Assembly: GCF_003340565.1 (NCBI RefSeq)
Contig: NZ_QPLK01000007.1
Coordinates: 124,001 to 188,000, forward strand
DNA from: Rhodovulum sp. 12E13
Lineage (GTDB): Bacteria; Pseudomonadota; Alphaproteobacteria; Rhodobacterales; Rhodobacteraceae
Direction of reading: 5' to 3'
Length of the DNA: 64,000 nt
Under the pieces are notes generated by a model that searched no databases, was not told where the DNA came from, and saw only the letters and a program-made list of their open reading frames with translations. Position 1 is the stretch's first letter. Every line of letters begins with the position of its first letter. Both the position numbers and the translations under genes were made by a program. Shown piece by piece: positions 9,765 to 17,301 of this stretch.

Positions 9765-10850
9765 ATGGATCGTCGTTCGTTTCTGAAAACGTCCGCGATG
9801 GGCGGTGCCGCGGCCGCGGCGTCGGGCCTTGCGGCGCCCGCCATCGCGCAGGGCAACCGCACGCTCACGATGGTCACCTCGGTGCCCGATGGCTTCGCGG
9901 TTTTCGACGACGCCGCGCAGCTCGCCATCGACTACATCACGGCGATGACGGATGGCCAGCTGAGCTTCAACAAGATGTCCGCGGGATCGCTCGTGGGCGC
10001 GTTCGAGGTGTTCGACGCCGTGTCCGCCGGGCAGGCCGACGTCTATCACTCGGCCGAATACTACTTCCTCAACCAGCATCCCGGCTTCGCGTTCTTCACC
10101 AGCGTGCCCTTCGGCATGACGACGCAGGAGCATGACAACTGGTACTACCGCCGCGGCGGGCAGGAACTGCACGACGAGCTGTCGGGCCTGTTCAACCTCA
10201 AGCCGCTGATGGTCGGCCAGACCGCGATGCAGCCCGGCGGCTGGTTCAACAAGGAGATCACCTCGGCCGAAGATCTGCAGGGCCTGCGCTTCCGCATGCC
10301 CGGCCAGGGCGGCCAGGTGCTCGGCCGCCTCGGCGTGTCGGTGCAGAACATTCCCGGCGGCGAGATCTACCAGGCGCTGGCCTCGGGCGCGATCGACGGC
10401 GCCGAGTGGATCGGCCCCTATGCCGACGAGCGCCTCGGCTTCCAGGAAATCACCAACATCTACTACACCTCGGGCTTCCACGAGCCGGGCTCGGCGCTGC
10501 ACATGGTGTTCAACATCGACGTCTGGGAATCGCTCACGCCGACGCAGCAGACCATCTGCAAGGTCGCCACGGAAGCGGCCCACGCCCAGAACACCGCCCT
10601 TTCGCTGGCCGAGAACGGTGCCGCGCTGGCCCGTCTGCAGAGCCAGGGTGTCGTGGCACGCCAGTTCCCCGATGACGTTTGGGATGCCTTCGGCCGCGCC
10701 TCGGCCGAAGTCCGCGAAGAGAGCATGGGCGATCCGATGTACGCCAAGATCGCCGAGAGCTACTTCGCCTCCATGGCCGAGTCGTCGGCCTGGTTCGAGA
10801 TCGGCGACGGCGAATACATGCGTCAGCGCAACCGCGTCAACGCGGGCTGA
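9765..10850 (+). CDS. TRAP transporter periplasmic substrate-binding protein (DctP/FcbT1-TakP type)
   Basis: Extracytoplasmic solute receptor for the TRAP transporter encoded just downstream; 361 residues. The N-terminus MDRRSFLKTSAMGG is a twin-arginine signal with an AAPAIAQ cleavage region near residue 29. The ligand-contact block LRFRMPGQGGQVLGRLG and the family-typical ALASGAIDGAEWIGPYADE are present; the arginine in RFRMPG normally binds a substrate carboxylate. Similarity is to the COG4663 branch (TakP and FcbT1 relatives, which bind 2-oxo acids or aromatic acids), so a carboxylate ligand is likely but its identity is open. GAGG precedes the ATG. Confidence 0.93.
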   Translation: MDRRSFLKTSAMGGAAAAASGLAAPAIAQGNRTLTMVTSVPDGFAVFDDAAQLAIDYITAMTDGQLSFNKMSAGSLVGAFEVFDAVSAGQADVYHSAEYYFLNQHPGFAFFTSVPFGMTTQEHDNWYYRRGGQELHDELSGLFNLKPLMVGQTAMQPGGWFNKEITSAEDLQGLRFRMPGQGGQVLGRLGVSVQNIPGGEIYQALASGAIDGAEWIGPYADERLGFQEITNIYYTSGFHEPGSALHMVFNIDVWESLTPTQQTICKVATEAAHAQNTALSLAENGAALARLQSQGVVARQFPDDVWDAFGRASAEVREESMGDPMYAKIAESYFASMAESSAWFEIGDGEYMRQRNRVNAG

Positions 10851-11015
10851 TCGGGCCTGCGGGGGCGGGCGCGGCAGGGCGCCGCGCCCGGCCTCCGCAG
10901 GTTTTCCGGCCCGAAGATCGCGCCGCCCCGGCCACGTCGGGGCGGCGGTCGAGACAACGAGGGCGCGGGTGGCCGCAGCCCGGGAAGGCGCGTCGACGGC
11001 GCCATTGGGGGAGCG

Positions 11016-11921
11016 ATGCTCGACGCGATCGCCTGGTTCTTCCAGCAGGTCATGCTGGGCTTCTACAATTTCTTCTATGCCATCCTGAACCTGGGCGACT
11101 GGCTGGACTGGTCGAACCCCGAAGCGATCGTACGGGTCGTCTATTACGGCGGTTCGGTCGAGCTGTTCTTCGTGGTGTTCAACACCGTCGTCCTGCTGAC
11201 GCTGATCGGGATCTGGCGCCCGGGCTTCATGTGGGGCGGTGTGCGCACGCTCGAGGGCATCGCCAACGGGGTCGGCCGGGTGGCCGCCTGGGCCGGCCTT
11301 CTGATGGTGCTGCAGCAGATCGTTATCGTCTTCGTGCAGCGAATCTTCGCGGTCAGCCAGATTTCGCTCGCCTTCGGCACGTCCGTCACCTTCGACGTGT
11401 CCTGGTGGTCGGAGGCGCTGAAATTCTACAACGCCATGCTCGTCGCGCTCTGCGTGTCCTACACCTACGTCCAGGGCGGGCATGTCAGGGTCGACATCCT
11501 CTACGCCAACGTCTCGTTCCGCACGCGCAAGATCATCGACATGGTGGGCGGTCTTCTCTTCATGATCCCCATGTCTCTGCTGATCTGGCACTATGCATGG
11601 TACTTCCTGTGGCGCCACCTTGTCGTGCCGGCGCCCTCCGCCTCGGACACGCTCGACCGGCTGCTCCAGCGCGCGCAGATCCTGCGCTGGAACGTCGAGA
11701 CCACGGGCTTCGCGCCCCAGGGCTTCTCCGCCTATTTCCTGTTCAAGGTGCTGCTCGTCCTCTTCGCGGCGCTCGTCTTCATGCAGGCCATCGCGGTGAT
11801 CTGGCGCGCGATCCTCGAGATGCGGGAAGGCGAGGAGAGCGAGAACAGGCACCTCGACCGCGACAAGATCGGCGACCCGGCCGAAGAACAACAACACGAG
11901 ATCCATTCGGGAGCCGCCTGA
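11016..11921 (+). CDS. TRAP transporter small permease (DctQ/FcbT2 type), extended
   Basis: Small membrane subunit of the TRAP transporter, 301 residues against 160-200 for ordinary DctQ proteins. Several hydrophobic segments are visible, including ELFFVVFNTVVLLTLIGI, the stretch around YNAMLVALCVSYTYVQGG and LFMIPMSLLIWHYAWYFLW. The block YTYVQGGHVRVDILY is the conserved DctQ cytoplasmic motif. The charged C-terminus EQQHEIHSGAA is probably cytoplasmic. The extra length fits the COG4665 mannitol/chloroaromatic-type subfamily. It lies 165 bases after the receptor gene and 3 bases before the large permease gene, so all three form one operon. Confidence 0.9.
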   Translation: MLDAIAWFFQQVMLGFYNFFYAILNLGDWLDWSNPEAIVRVVYYGGSVELFFVVFNTVVLLTLIGIWRPGFMWGGVRTLEGIANGVGRVAAWAGLLMVLQQIVIVFVQRIFAVSQISLAFGTSVTFDVSWWSEALKFYNAMLVALCVSYTYVQGGHVRVDILYANVSFRTRKIIDMVGGLLFMIPMSLLIWHYAWYFLWRHLVVPAPSASDTLDRLLQRAQILRWNVETTGFAPQGFSAYFLFKVLLVLFAALVFMQAIAVIWRAILEMREGEESENRHLDRDKIGDPAEEQQHEIHSGAA

Positions 11922-11924
11922 CCC

Positions 11925-14285
11925 ATGCTGTTTGGTCTGGACGGGGTCGAGATCGGCCTCATCATCGTTTTCCTGACGCTCTTCGCCTCGATCCTGTCGG
12001 GCTTTCCGGTGGCCTTCGCCATCGGCGGCGCGGGCGTCATCTCGTTCGCCATCATCGCGGCGCTCGACTCGGCGGGCCTGCTCATCCACCAGGCCATCGA
12101 CAGCGGGTCGCAGGCCTATGCCCAGCTCATCGGCGAGGGCGTTCGGCCGGAGACGATCTCGATCTTCCGATACCCGGAGCTGCCACGCATCGAGGAGCCC
12201 GTGTTCCCGATGGGCTGGGAGACGGCGCTCGAGCGCAACCTCTCCTTCGTGGTCAACCGGATCAACGAGCGCGTGCTCGCCGGCCAGTCGATCGAGACGC
12301 TGCTGGCGGTGGCGATGTTCGTGCTCATGGGCATCACGCTGGAGCGCAGCCGCATCGCGGAAGACCTGCTGACCAACATGGCCCGCATCTTCGGCCCGCT
12401 GCCGGGCGGCCTCGCGGTGTCGATCGTTGTCGTGGGCGCCTTCCTCGCCGCCTCGACCGGCATCGTCGGCGCGACCGTGGTCACCATGGGCCTGCTCGCG
12501 CTGCCGACCATGCTGCGCAACAACTACTCGCCCGAGCTCTCGACGGGGGTGATCGCGGCGTCGGGCACGCTGGGGCAGATCATTCCACCCTCGATCGTGA
12601 TCGTCCTGCTCGGCACGCTGGTGGGCGACATCTACTCGACCGCGCAGGAGACGCGCGCGCGCCTTGCCGGCTGCACCGATGCGCTGACCTTCCTCGGCGA
12701 GCCGGCGGTGCTGTCGGTCGGCACGCTGTTCCAGGCGGCACTCGTGCCGGGCATCGTGCTCGCCGGCCTCTATGCCGCCTTCGCCTTCGGCTATGCGCTC
12801 TACAACCCCGCCAAGGCCCCCCCCGTCCTGTTCGAGGATGACGCCCCCGCGGCGGCCGACTATGCCAGCCCGCAGGAGCGGCTGACATGGTTGCTCGGCG
12901 TGCCGTCGGCCATAGTTCTCGCCCTGGTGCTGCTGGGCGGCGCCGGGGTGATCGGCGGGCAGGGCGTGTCGGTCGGCACGACGACCGCGGGGCCGGACCA
13001 GGCAAGCCTGCGCACCAACGTCTCCGAGCAGTGCCAGGCCTCGATGATCGACCTGCACGGGCAGGAGGCGTGGGACCGCGCCGTCGCCCAGCAAGAGGCC
13101 ATCCAGTCGGCGGGCGGCGAAGAGCGGCGCAACCTCACCGACGAGGAGATCGCCGAGCGCACCGAGGCGGCCCTCGCCGCGGTGCCCCCCATCGGCACGG
13201 GCTTCGCCCTTGGCTTCGCGCTGCTCGGGGTGCTTCTGTCCATCGGTCGCGGGATCGCGCCCTCGGCCAACCCGGTGCCGCTGATCGTCGGCGCTGCGGG
13301 CATCGGTCTCGCCTTCCTGTTCGACCTCGTCGTGTTCGACCCGCTGATGTCGCCCGGCGCGCGCTTCCTGTGGCTGATCGTGCCGTTCCTGATGATCCTG
13401 TACGGGATGCGCGCGGCCATCGACATGATGGGACGGTCGGAACTGCTCAAGGTGATCTTCCCTCCGCTCGTGCTGATCGTCGCGGTGCTGGGCTCGATCC
13501 TCGGCGGCATCACCAACCCCACGCCGGCGGCGGCGCTCGGCGCGGGCGGGGCGATCATGCTGGCCGCCTACCGTCTGCTGCGCGAAGAGAACCGCTCGGG
13601 CAAGATCGTCATCCAGGGCGCCTTTGCCATCGTCCTGATGATCCTTGTCGGCGTGAACTTCGACCTGCGGGTGACGACCGAGACGGCGGGTTTCGAGAAC
13701 TGGGCAGCCTTCCTCGTGGCTCAGGCCGCCTATCTCTACGCGATCTTCGGCATCGGCTATGCGTGCTGGGTCCTCTGGCGCAAGACGGTGCTGACGCCCG
13801 TGGTGCGCGAGACGGCCAAGGTCACCTCGATGGTGTTCACCATCCTGATCGGCAGCCAGATCCTCAACCTGACGCTGATCTCCTTCGGCGGCGAGCACTA
13901 CATCCAGCAATGGCTGCGCAGCTTCGACAACGAGATGGTGGCGTTCCTCATCGTCATGCTCGTGCTGTTCGTGCTGGGCTTCGTGCTCGACTTCCTCGAG
14001 ATCATCTACATCGTCGTGCCGATCGTCGGCCCGGTGATCTATGGCGGCACGCTCGACCCGAAATGGGTAACGATCATGATCGCGGTCAACCTGCAGACCT
14101 CGTTCCTCACGCCCCCCTTCGGCTTTGCGCTGTTCTACCTGCGCGGTGTCGCGCCGCCCGGAATCACCACGGGGCACATCTATCGCGGCGTCCTGCCCTT
14201 CGTTCTCGTGCAGGTGCTGGGCCTGACCCTGCTCTGGGCCTTCCCCGGCATCGTCACCTTCGTGCCCGACCTGATCCCGAACTGA
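11925..14285 (+). CDS. TRAP transporter large permease (DctM/FcbT3 type), extended
   Basis: Ion-coupled transport channel subunit, 786 residues against about 430 for a standard DctM. The usual DctM blocks are split. The N-terminal half holds the SGFPVAFAIGGAG segment, LLAVAMFVLMGITLERSRIA and the substrate/Na+-site-like ASGTLGQIIPPSIVIVLLG. The C-terminal part holds FVLGFVLDFLEIIYIVVPIV and LQTSFLTPPFGFALFYLRGV. Between them (about residues 310-560) is an insert with further membrane segments and a soluble loop of about 75 residues. This is the COG4664 long form, which pairs with the long DctQ upstream. A GC-rich hairpin after the stop probably ends the operon. Confidence 0.92.
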   Translation: MLFGLDGVEIGLIIVFLTLFASILSGFPVAFAIGGAGVISFAIIAALDSAGLLIHQAIDSGSQAYAQLIGEGVRPETISIFRYPELPRIEEPVFPMGWETALERNLSFVVNRINERVLAGQSIETLLAVAMFVLMGITLERSRIAEDLLTNMARIFGPLPGGLAVSIVVVGAFLAASTGIVGATVVTMGLLALPTMLRNNYSPELSTGVIAASGTLGQIIPPSIVIVLLGTLVGDIYSTAQETRARLAGCTDALTFLGEPAVLSVGTLFQAALVPGIVLAGLYAAFAFGYALYNPAKAPPVLFEDDAPAAADYASPQERLTWLLGVPSAIVLALVLLGGAGVIGGQGVSVGTTTAGPDQASLRTNVSEQCQASMIDLHGQEAWDRAVAQQEAIQSAGGEERRNLTDEEIAERTEAALAAVPPIGTGFALGFALLGVLLSIGRGIAPSANPVPLIVGAAGIGLAFLFDLVVFDPLMSPGARFLWLIVPFLMILYGMRAAIDMMGRSELLKVIFPPLVLIVAVLGSILGGITNPTPAAALGAGGAIMLAAYRLLREENRSGKIVIQGAFAIVLMILVGVNFDLRVTTETAGFENWAAFLVAQAAYLYAIFGIGYACWVLWRKTVLTPVVRETAKVTSMVFTILIGSQILNLTLISFGGEHYIQQWLRSFDNEMVAFLIVMLVLFVLGFVLDFLEIIYIVVPIVGPVIYGGTLDPKWVTIMIAVNLQTSFLTPPFGFALFYLRGVAPPGITTGHIYRGVLPFVLVQVLGLTLLWAFPGIVTFVPDLIPN

Positions 14286-14305
14286 TCCCGAACTGAGCGG
14301 GGGCC

Positions 14306-14333
14306 GCAGCCGGCACCGGCCCGTGCCGGCTGC
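14306..14333 (+). terminator. Terminator-like hairpin after the TRAP operon
   Basis: Perfect 11-bp stem GCAGCCGGCAC / GTGCCGGCTGC with a 6-base loop, starting 20 bases after the large permease stop. No T-run follows. The stop itself lies in a short direct repeat of GATCCCGAACT. Termination is inferred from position and stem strength. Confidence 0.55.
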
Positions 14334-14458
14334 GTCCCCACGGCGGACCGCCCGAGCGCCCCTGGGGCGCGGAGCCGCCGCATCGCCCCCCTCGCGCCGT
14401 CGCGTGGGTCGCCACGCGGCAGGGCCCATGCGTCCGTCAGGGGCTCGCGCCGCCCCCC

Positions 14459-14515
14459 GCTTCTTCTTGCCGGAAATATCCTCCGGGGGTCCGGGGGGTG
14501 GAAAACCCCCGGTCC
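14459..14515. repeat. Intergenic G-run/C-run hairpin element
   Basis: The stretch starts CTTCTTCTTGCCGGAAATAT, runs through CTCCGGGGGTCCGGGGGG and a short A-rich loop, and ends ACCCCCGG. The CCGGGGG/CCCCCGG arms can form a 7-bp hairpin. From memory, very similar CTTCTTG-GAAATA-CCGGGGGTCCGGGGG elements recur between genes in Rhodobacteraceae genomes, so I call it a likely dispersed repeat. I found no second full copy in this window. It lies between the TRAP terminator and the end of bpt. Confidence 0.5.
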
Positions 14516-14538
14516 GGCGGTGTGGCCCGGGGACGCCG

Positions 14539-15411
14539 CTACTTCCGTGGGGCGCGAATGTCGGGAAGGGTGATCTTGGCCACCTGCTCGGCGATCGGGT
14601 CGACCGACAGCGGGTGGGTCTCGCCTGTATGGCTCGCGGGGTCGCCGATGTCCTGCCAGCGGCCGCCCTTGTAGATCTCGAGCGCGCCGAAGCCCGCCTT
14701 GTAGCCCATCTTGGGCGATCCCGGCACCCAGTAGCCGAGATAGACGTAGGGAAGCCCCGCCGCGCGGGCGATCTCGACGTGGTCGAGGATGATCCAGGTG
14801 CCGAGGGAGTTCCGTCTCAGCGCCGGTTCGTAGAAGGAGTAGACCATCGACAGGCCGTCATCGAGCACGTCGGTCAGGCAGACGGCGGCGAGGTCGCTCT
14901 CGATATGCGCCCCGCCCCGTGGCGCGGCCTCCGCCGTCAGGCGGTCGGCGAGGCCGGGCAGCTTGTACTCCACCACGCGCGAGCGCACCGGCGTCTCCTC
15001 GATCATCGCGGCGAACTCGAAGATATCCATGTCGGCCATGCCGCCGTCGGCGTGGCGCGAGTCGAGGTAGCGGCGAAAGAGCGCGTATTGCTCTTCCGTG
15101 GCCCAGGGCGAGGTCGCCTGCCGGACGAGCGCGGCATTCTTCCGGAGCGTGCGCTTCTGGCTCTTGGTGGGCTGGAAGTCGGCCACCCGGATGCGGGCCG
15201 ACAGGCACGCTGAGCAATCGGCGCAGGAGGGGCGGTAGAGCACGTTCTGCGACCGGCGGAAGCCCTGCTTCGACAGCGTGTCGTTCAGTGCCTCGGCATG
15301 CTCGCCCTGCAGCGCCGTGAACAGCTTACGCTCCATCCGGCCCTTGAGATACGGGCATGGCTGGGGCGCCGTCACGTAGAACTGGGGCGCGATGGGCAGC
15401 GTGTGGCGCAT
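14539..15411 (-). CDS. bpt: Aspartate/glutamate leucyltransferase Bpt
   Basis: Adds leucine from Leu-tRNA to proteins with N-terminal Asp or Glu, creating an N-degron read by ClpS/ClpAP; clpA is at 30.5-32.8 kb. The 290-residue product shows the arginyltransferase-like N-terminal domain with the Cys cluster [20 protein letters not shown] and the C-terminal GNAT-like domain with [20 protein letters not shown]. Cysteine pattern, start [22 protein letters not shown] and length all match Bpt (about 250-290). It is cytoplasmic. The gene appears monocistronic, 143 bases from the RDD gene upstream. Confidence 0.93.
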   Translation of the reverse strand: MRHTLPIAPQFYVTAPQPCPYLKGRMERKLFTALQGEHAEALNDTLSKQGFRRSQNVLYRPSCADCSACLSARIRVADFQPTKSQKRTLRKNAALVRQATSPWATEEQYALFRRYLDSRHADGGMADMDIFEFAAMIEETPVRSRVVEYKLPGLADRLTAEAAPRGGAHIESDLAAVCLTDVLDDGLSMVYSFYEPALRRNSLGTWIILDHVEIARAAGLPYVYLGYWVPGSPKMGYKAGFGALEIYKGGRWQDIGDPASHTGETHPLSVDPIAEQVAKITLPDIRAPRK

Positions 15412-15554
15412 ACGGGACGGGCGGCAGCGATGTCGGTCGTGAACGGGGCTCGTGGCGGACTAGTCTGCGGCAGCTTTATCACAAAACCGTAGCAGCCGAT
15501 TCTCGTCGCGCCAAGCCCTGCGGCAACCCGCCTCGCGGGCAGCCGCAGCGGGCC

Positions 15555-16007
15555 TCAGCGGCGCCGGTTGAGCGCCGCGGTGTTCAGCGCGAGGTCGGGG
15601 ATGCCCTGCGCCCGGGGCGTCGTCAGCATCAGCACGATCGACACGATCTGCGGGATGACGAAGGCCATGCAGACCGAGTAGATCAGCGTGTGCAGCGCGG
15701 CCTCGGGCAGGGCGAAGCGCTCGCCCCGGAAGGTGCGCAGCTCGATCCCCATGAAGCGCATCCCCCATGTGGCCGAGCCGCGCGCCAGCGTCACCGTGCG
15801 GTAGGCGAAGGACAGCACGAGCCAGAGGAACGGCAGGTAGAACAGCGCCGTGAACAGCGTCAGCGGGATGGCGAGCAGGGTGAGGGCCAGCACGATCGCG
15901 GCGTCGATCACCCAGGCCACGAACCGCTTCACCGGCACGTCGGCATAGAACTCGCGATGGCGGTCGGGGTCGGGCAGCTGCCAGTCGAGATCGGTCATGG
16001 CGGACAT
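15555..16007 (-). CDS. RDD family membrane protein
   Basis: A 150-residue membrane protein of the RDD family, whose roles are mostly undefined (some members exchange ions). The conserved domain begins KRFVAWVIDAAIVLALTLLA, with the R-x-x-A-x-x-I-D pattern that gives the family its character, followed by FTALFYLPFLWLVLSFAYRT, the loop GSATWGMRFMGIELRTFRGE, and a third membrane segment around LIYSVCMAFVIPQIVSIVLM. The start at 16007 (MSAMTDLDW) has AGGAGG nine bases upstream; the internal ATG at 15998 is an alternative. It lies 140 bases downstream of the DUF2852 gene. Confidence 0.85.
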   Translation of the reverse strand: MSAMTDLDWQLPDPDRHREFYADVPVKRFVAWVIDAAIVLALTLLAIPLTLFTALFYLPFLWLVLSFAYRTVTLARGSATWGMRFMGIELRTFRGERFALPEAALHTLIYSVCMAFVIPQIVSIVLMLTTPRAQGIPDLALNTAALNRRR

Positions 16008-16147
16008 ATCGGAGAGCCTCCTGCCGGGATCAATGTCGCGGCTCGCGCCGCGGGACGGAAAGCGCCCCGCCGCTGTCGTGAGCGGCGGGGCGGGGGCCGG
16101 CCCGCGGGGAGGCGGCCGGCACGTGGGCGGCACGGGGCCGGGCCGGG

Positions 16148-16594
16148 TCAGGACGGCTGGCCTTCGCCCTCGTCGCCGCCCTCGGTGCGGGTCGCGCGGG
16201 TCTTGGCGCGCTCGTCCATGAAGGCGTCGAACTCGGCCTTGTCCTTGGCTGCGCGCAGCCGCTCGAGGAACGCCTGGAACGCCTCCTGCTCTTCCTCCAG
16301 CCGCTGCAGCGTCTCGTCGCGGTAGGCGTCGAAGGCGGCGTTGCCAGAGGGGCTGTAGGCATTGCGGCGGATGGTGCCGCGGCTGCGGCTGCACTGGCCC
16401 GAAAACATGCGTTTGCTCCAGATCATGTAGGCGAGAAGGGCGAGGCCGATCGGCCAGAAGAGGATGAATCCGAGCACCATGGCGGCGATCCAGGCGCCCT
16501 TGCCGCGGGCGTCGAGCCAGGCCTCGGCCCGGCCGAACCAGCCCATGGCCTGCTCGGTCGCGGTGTGGAGGGACCCGGTTTGGGCGGTGGTCAT
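16148..16594 (-). CDS. DUF2852 membrane protein
   Basis: A 148-residue protein of the DUF2852 family found in Rhizobiales and Rhodobacterales; function unknown. One strong membrane segment (AAMVLGFILFWPIGLALLAY, about residues 40-60) is followed by the family-typical IWSKRMFSGQC and then an Arg/Glu-rich helical region (EETLQRLEEEQEAFQAFLER-like) consistent with a coiled coil facing the cytoplasm. The ATG at 16594 has GGAG six bases upstream; a second ATG at 16606 would add METD. Two identical-architecture palindromes lie upstream, so it may be under a dedicated regulator. Confidence 0.82.
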   Translation of the reverse strand: MTTAQTGSLHTATEQAMGWFGRAEAWLDARGKGAWIAAMVLGFILFWPIGLALLAYMIWSKRMFSGQCSRSRGTIRRNAYSPSGNAAFDAYRDETLQRLEEEQEAFQAFLERLRAAKDKAEFDAFMDERAKTRATRTEGGDEGEGQPS

Positions 16595-16619
16595 GTCTGT
16601 CTCCATCGTTGCCGTTTCT

Positions 16620-16638
16620 ATGTGAACCCTTTTCACAT
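16620..16638. promoter_or_regulatory. Palindrome ATGTGAA-N5-TTCACAT, copy 1
   Basis: Perfect 7-bp inverted repeat with a 5-base spacer (CCCTT), 26 bases upstream of the DUF2852 start. The same arms and spacing recur at 16679-16697. A protein-binding operator is the natural reading; the TGTGA/TCACA core resembles a CRP/FNR-class site but the spacing is one base longer than the CRP consensus. Confidence 0.6.
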
Positions 16639-16678
16639 TCCGGAAGATGGGAGAGCGCGCCGCGCCCCGCAAGGCGTG

Positions 16679-16697
16679 ATGTGAATGTTTTTCACAT
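16679..16697. promoter_or_regulatory. Palindrome ATGTGAA-N5-TTCACAT, copy 2
   Basis: Second perfect copy of the same 7-5-7 palindrome, spacer TGTTT, 59 bases from copy 1. Two exact copies of a 14-base arm pattern at fixed spacing in a GC-rich intergenic region are unlikely by chance. It may be the -35 proximal or an upstream regulatory site for the DUF2852 gene. Confidence 0.6.
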
Positions 16698-16931
16698 TTA
16701 CTTGCCAGGGCGCTGATCTTGCGAGAAAGAATCCGGTGCCTCGGCGTTCCGGGCCTCGATCGCGGCGGCTCTGGCGGCACGGGCGCCATCGCCTGGCGTG
16801 GCCTCGGCGACGGTCGAGGCGCGGCGCACACCGCCACCGTGTCGCACGCCGCGCCGACTGGCCGCCCCATTCGCGCGGGGAGCGCGCCCGCCGGCAAAGG
16901 GGGAGGGGCCGTTGGCGGTGACCTCCCGGCT

Positions 16932-17183
16932 TCAGACCTGCGGCGTGCGGCCGCTCTCCTCGCCCCGCGCCAGGCGCTGTGCCTCGTCAAGCCCCCAGCG
17001 GATGCGTGCCCAGATCCGCTCGTGGAGGACATAGAAGATCGCGCCCATCACGGCGCCGATCGCTGCCACGGCCCCGCCCGTGGCGAGCGAGCCGGTGAGC
17101 GCAAAGGTGACGACCGTCATCGTGACAAGGCCGAGCGCCTGCCAGGTGACGGCCTTGGCCAGACTGCGCAGTGGTGTCTCCAT
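16932..17183 (-). CDS. DUF2061 small membrane protein
   Basis: An 83-residue protein of the DUF2061 family; function unknown. It starts METPLRSLAKAVTWQALGLV and contains two membrane segments (about residues 14-34 and 38-58: VTMTVVTFALTGSLATGGAV and AAIGAVMGAIFYVLHERIWA), followed by WARIRWGLDEAQRLA. The W-Q and Y-x-x-H-E-R-x-W features are typical of the family. The ATG at 17183 marks the family N-terminus; longer readings run into the regulator region. It is divergent from the XRE regulator, with 118 bases between them. Confidence 0.85.
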   Translation of the reverse strand: METPLRSLAKAVTWQALGLVTMTVVTFALTGSLATGGAVAAIGAVMGAIFYVLHERIWARIRWGLDEAQRLARGEESGRTPQV

Positions 17184-17261
17184 GCGTGCGTCCTTTCCTG
17201 TTTTCGCGTGATCCGGCGCGAGATGTAGGAAAAGTGCGGGCGGGTATAAATCTGGCATCTT

Positions 17262-17279
17262 GTCATTGAAACCTATGAC
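17262..17279. promoter_or_regulatory. Inverted repeat GTCAT-N8-ATGAC
   Basis: A 5-bp inverted repeat in the AT-richer divergent spacer between the DUF2061 and XRE regulator genes, directly followed by the GTTGAA palindrome. It may be part of a promoter or operator. Support is position and symmetry only. Confidence 0.35.
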
Positions 17280-17281
17280 TT

Positions 17282-17297
17282 GTTGAAATAATTCAAC
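17282..17297. promoter_or_regulatory. Palindrome GTTGAA-N4-TTCAAC before the XRE gene
   Basis: Perfect 6-bp inverted repeat with spacer ATAA, ending five bases before the regulator's ATG. This is the position expected for an autoregulatory operator of an XRE repressor, and the TGAA/TTCA half-site partly resembles the ATGTGAA/TTCACAT sites upstream of the DUF2852 gene. Confidence 0.5.
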
Positions 17298-17301
17298 GAT
17301 C

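Noticed and set aside
14286-14300. Short direct repeat over the stop of the large TRAP permease as a frameshift or duplication scar
   Set aside because: The repeat of about 12 bases gives only a second identical in-frame ending after the stop; it has no effect on the protein.
9762-14429. 1555-residue open frame antisense to the TRAP operon
   Set aside because: Composition is His/Arg/Asp-rich with no domain; the plus strand encodes three clear TRAP subunits across the same span. It is a high-GC antisense shadow.
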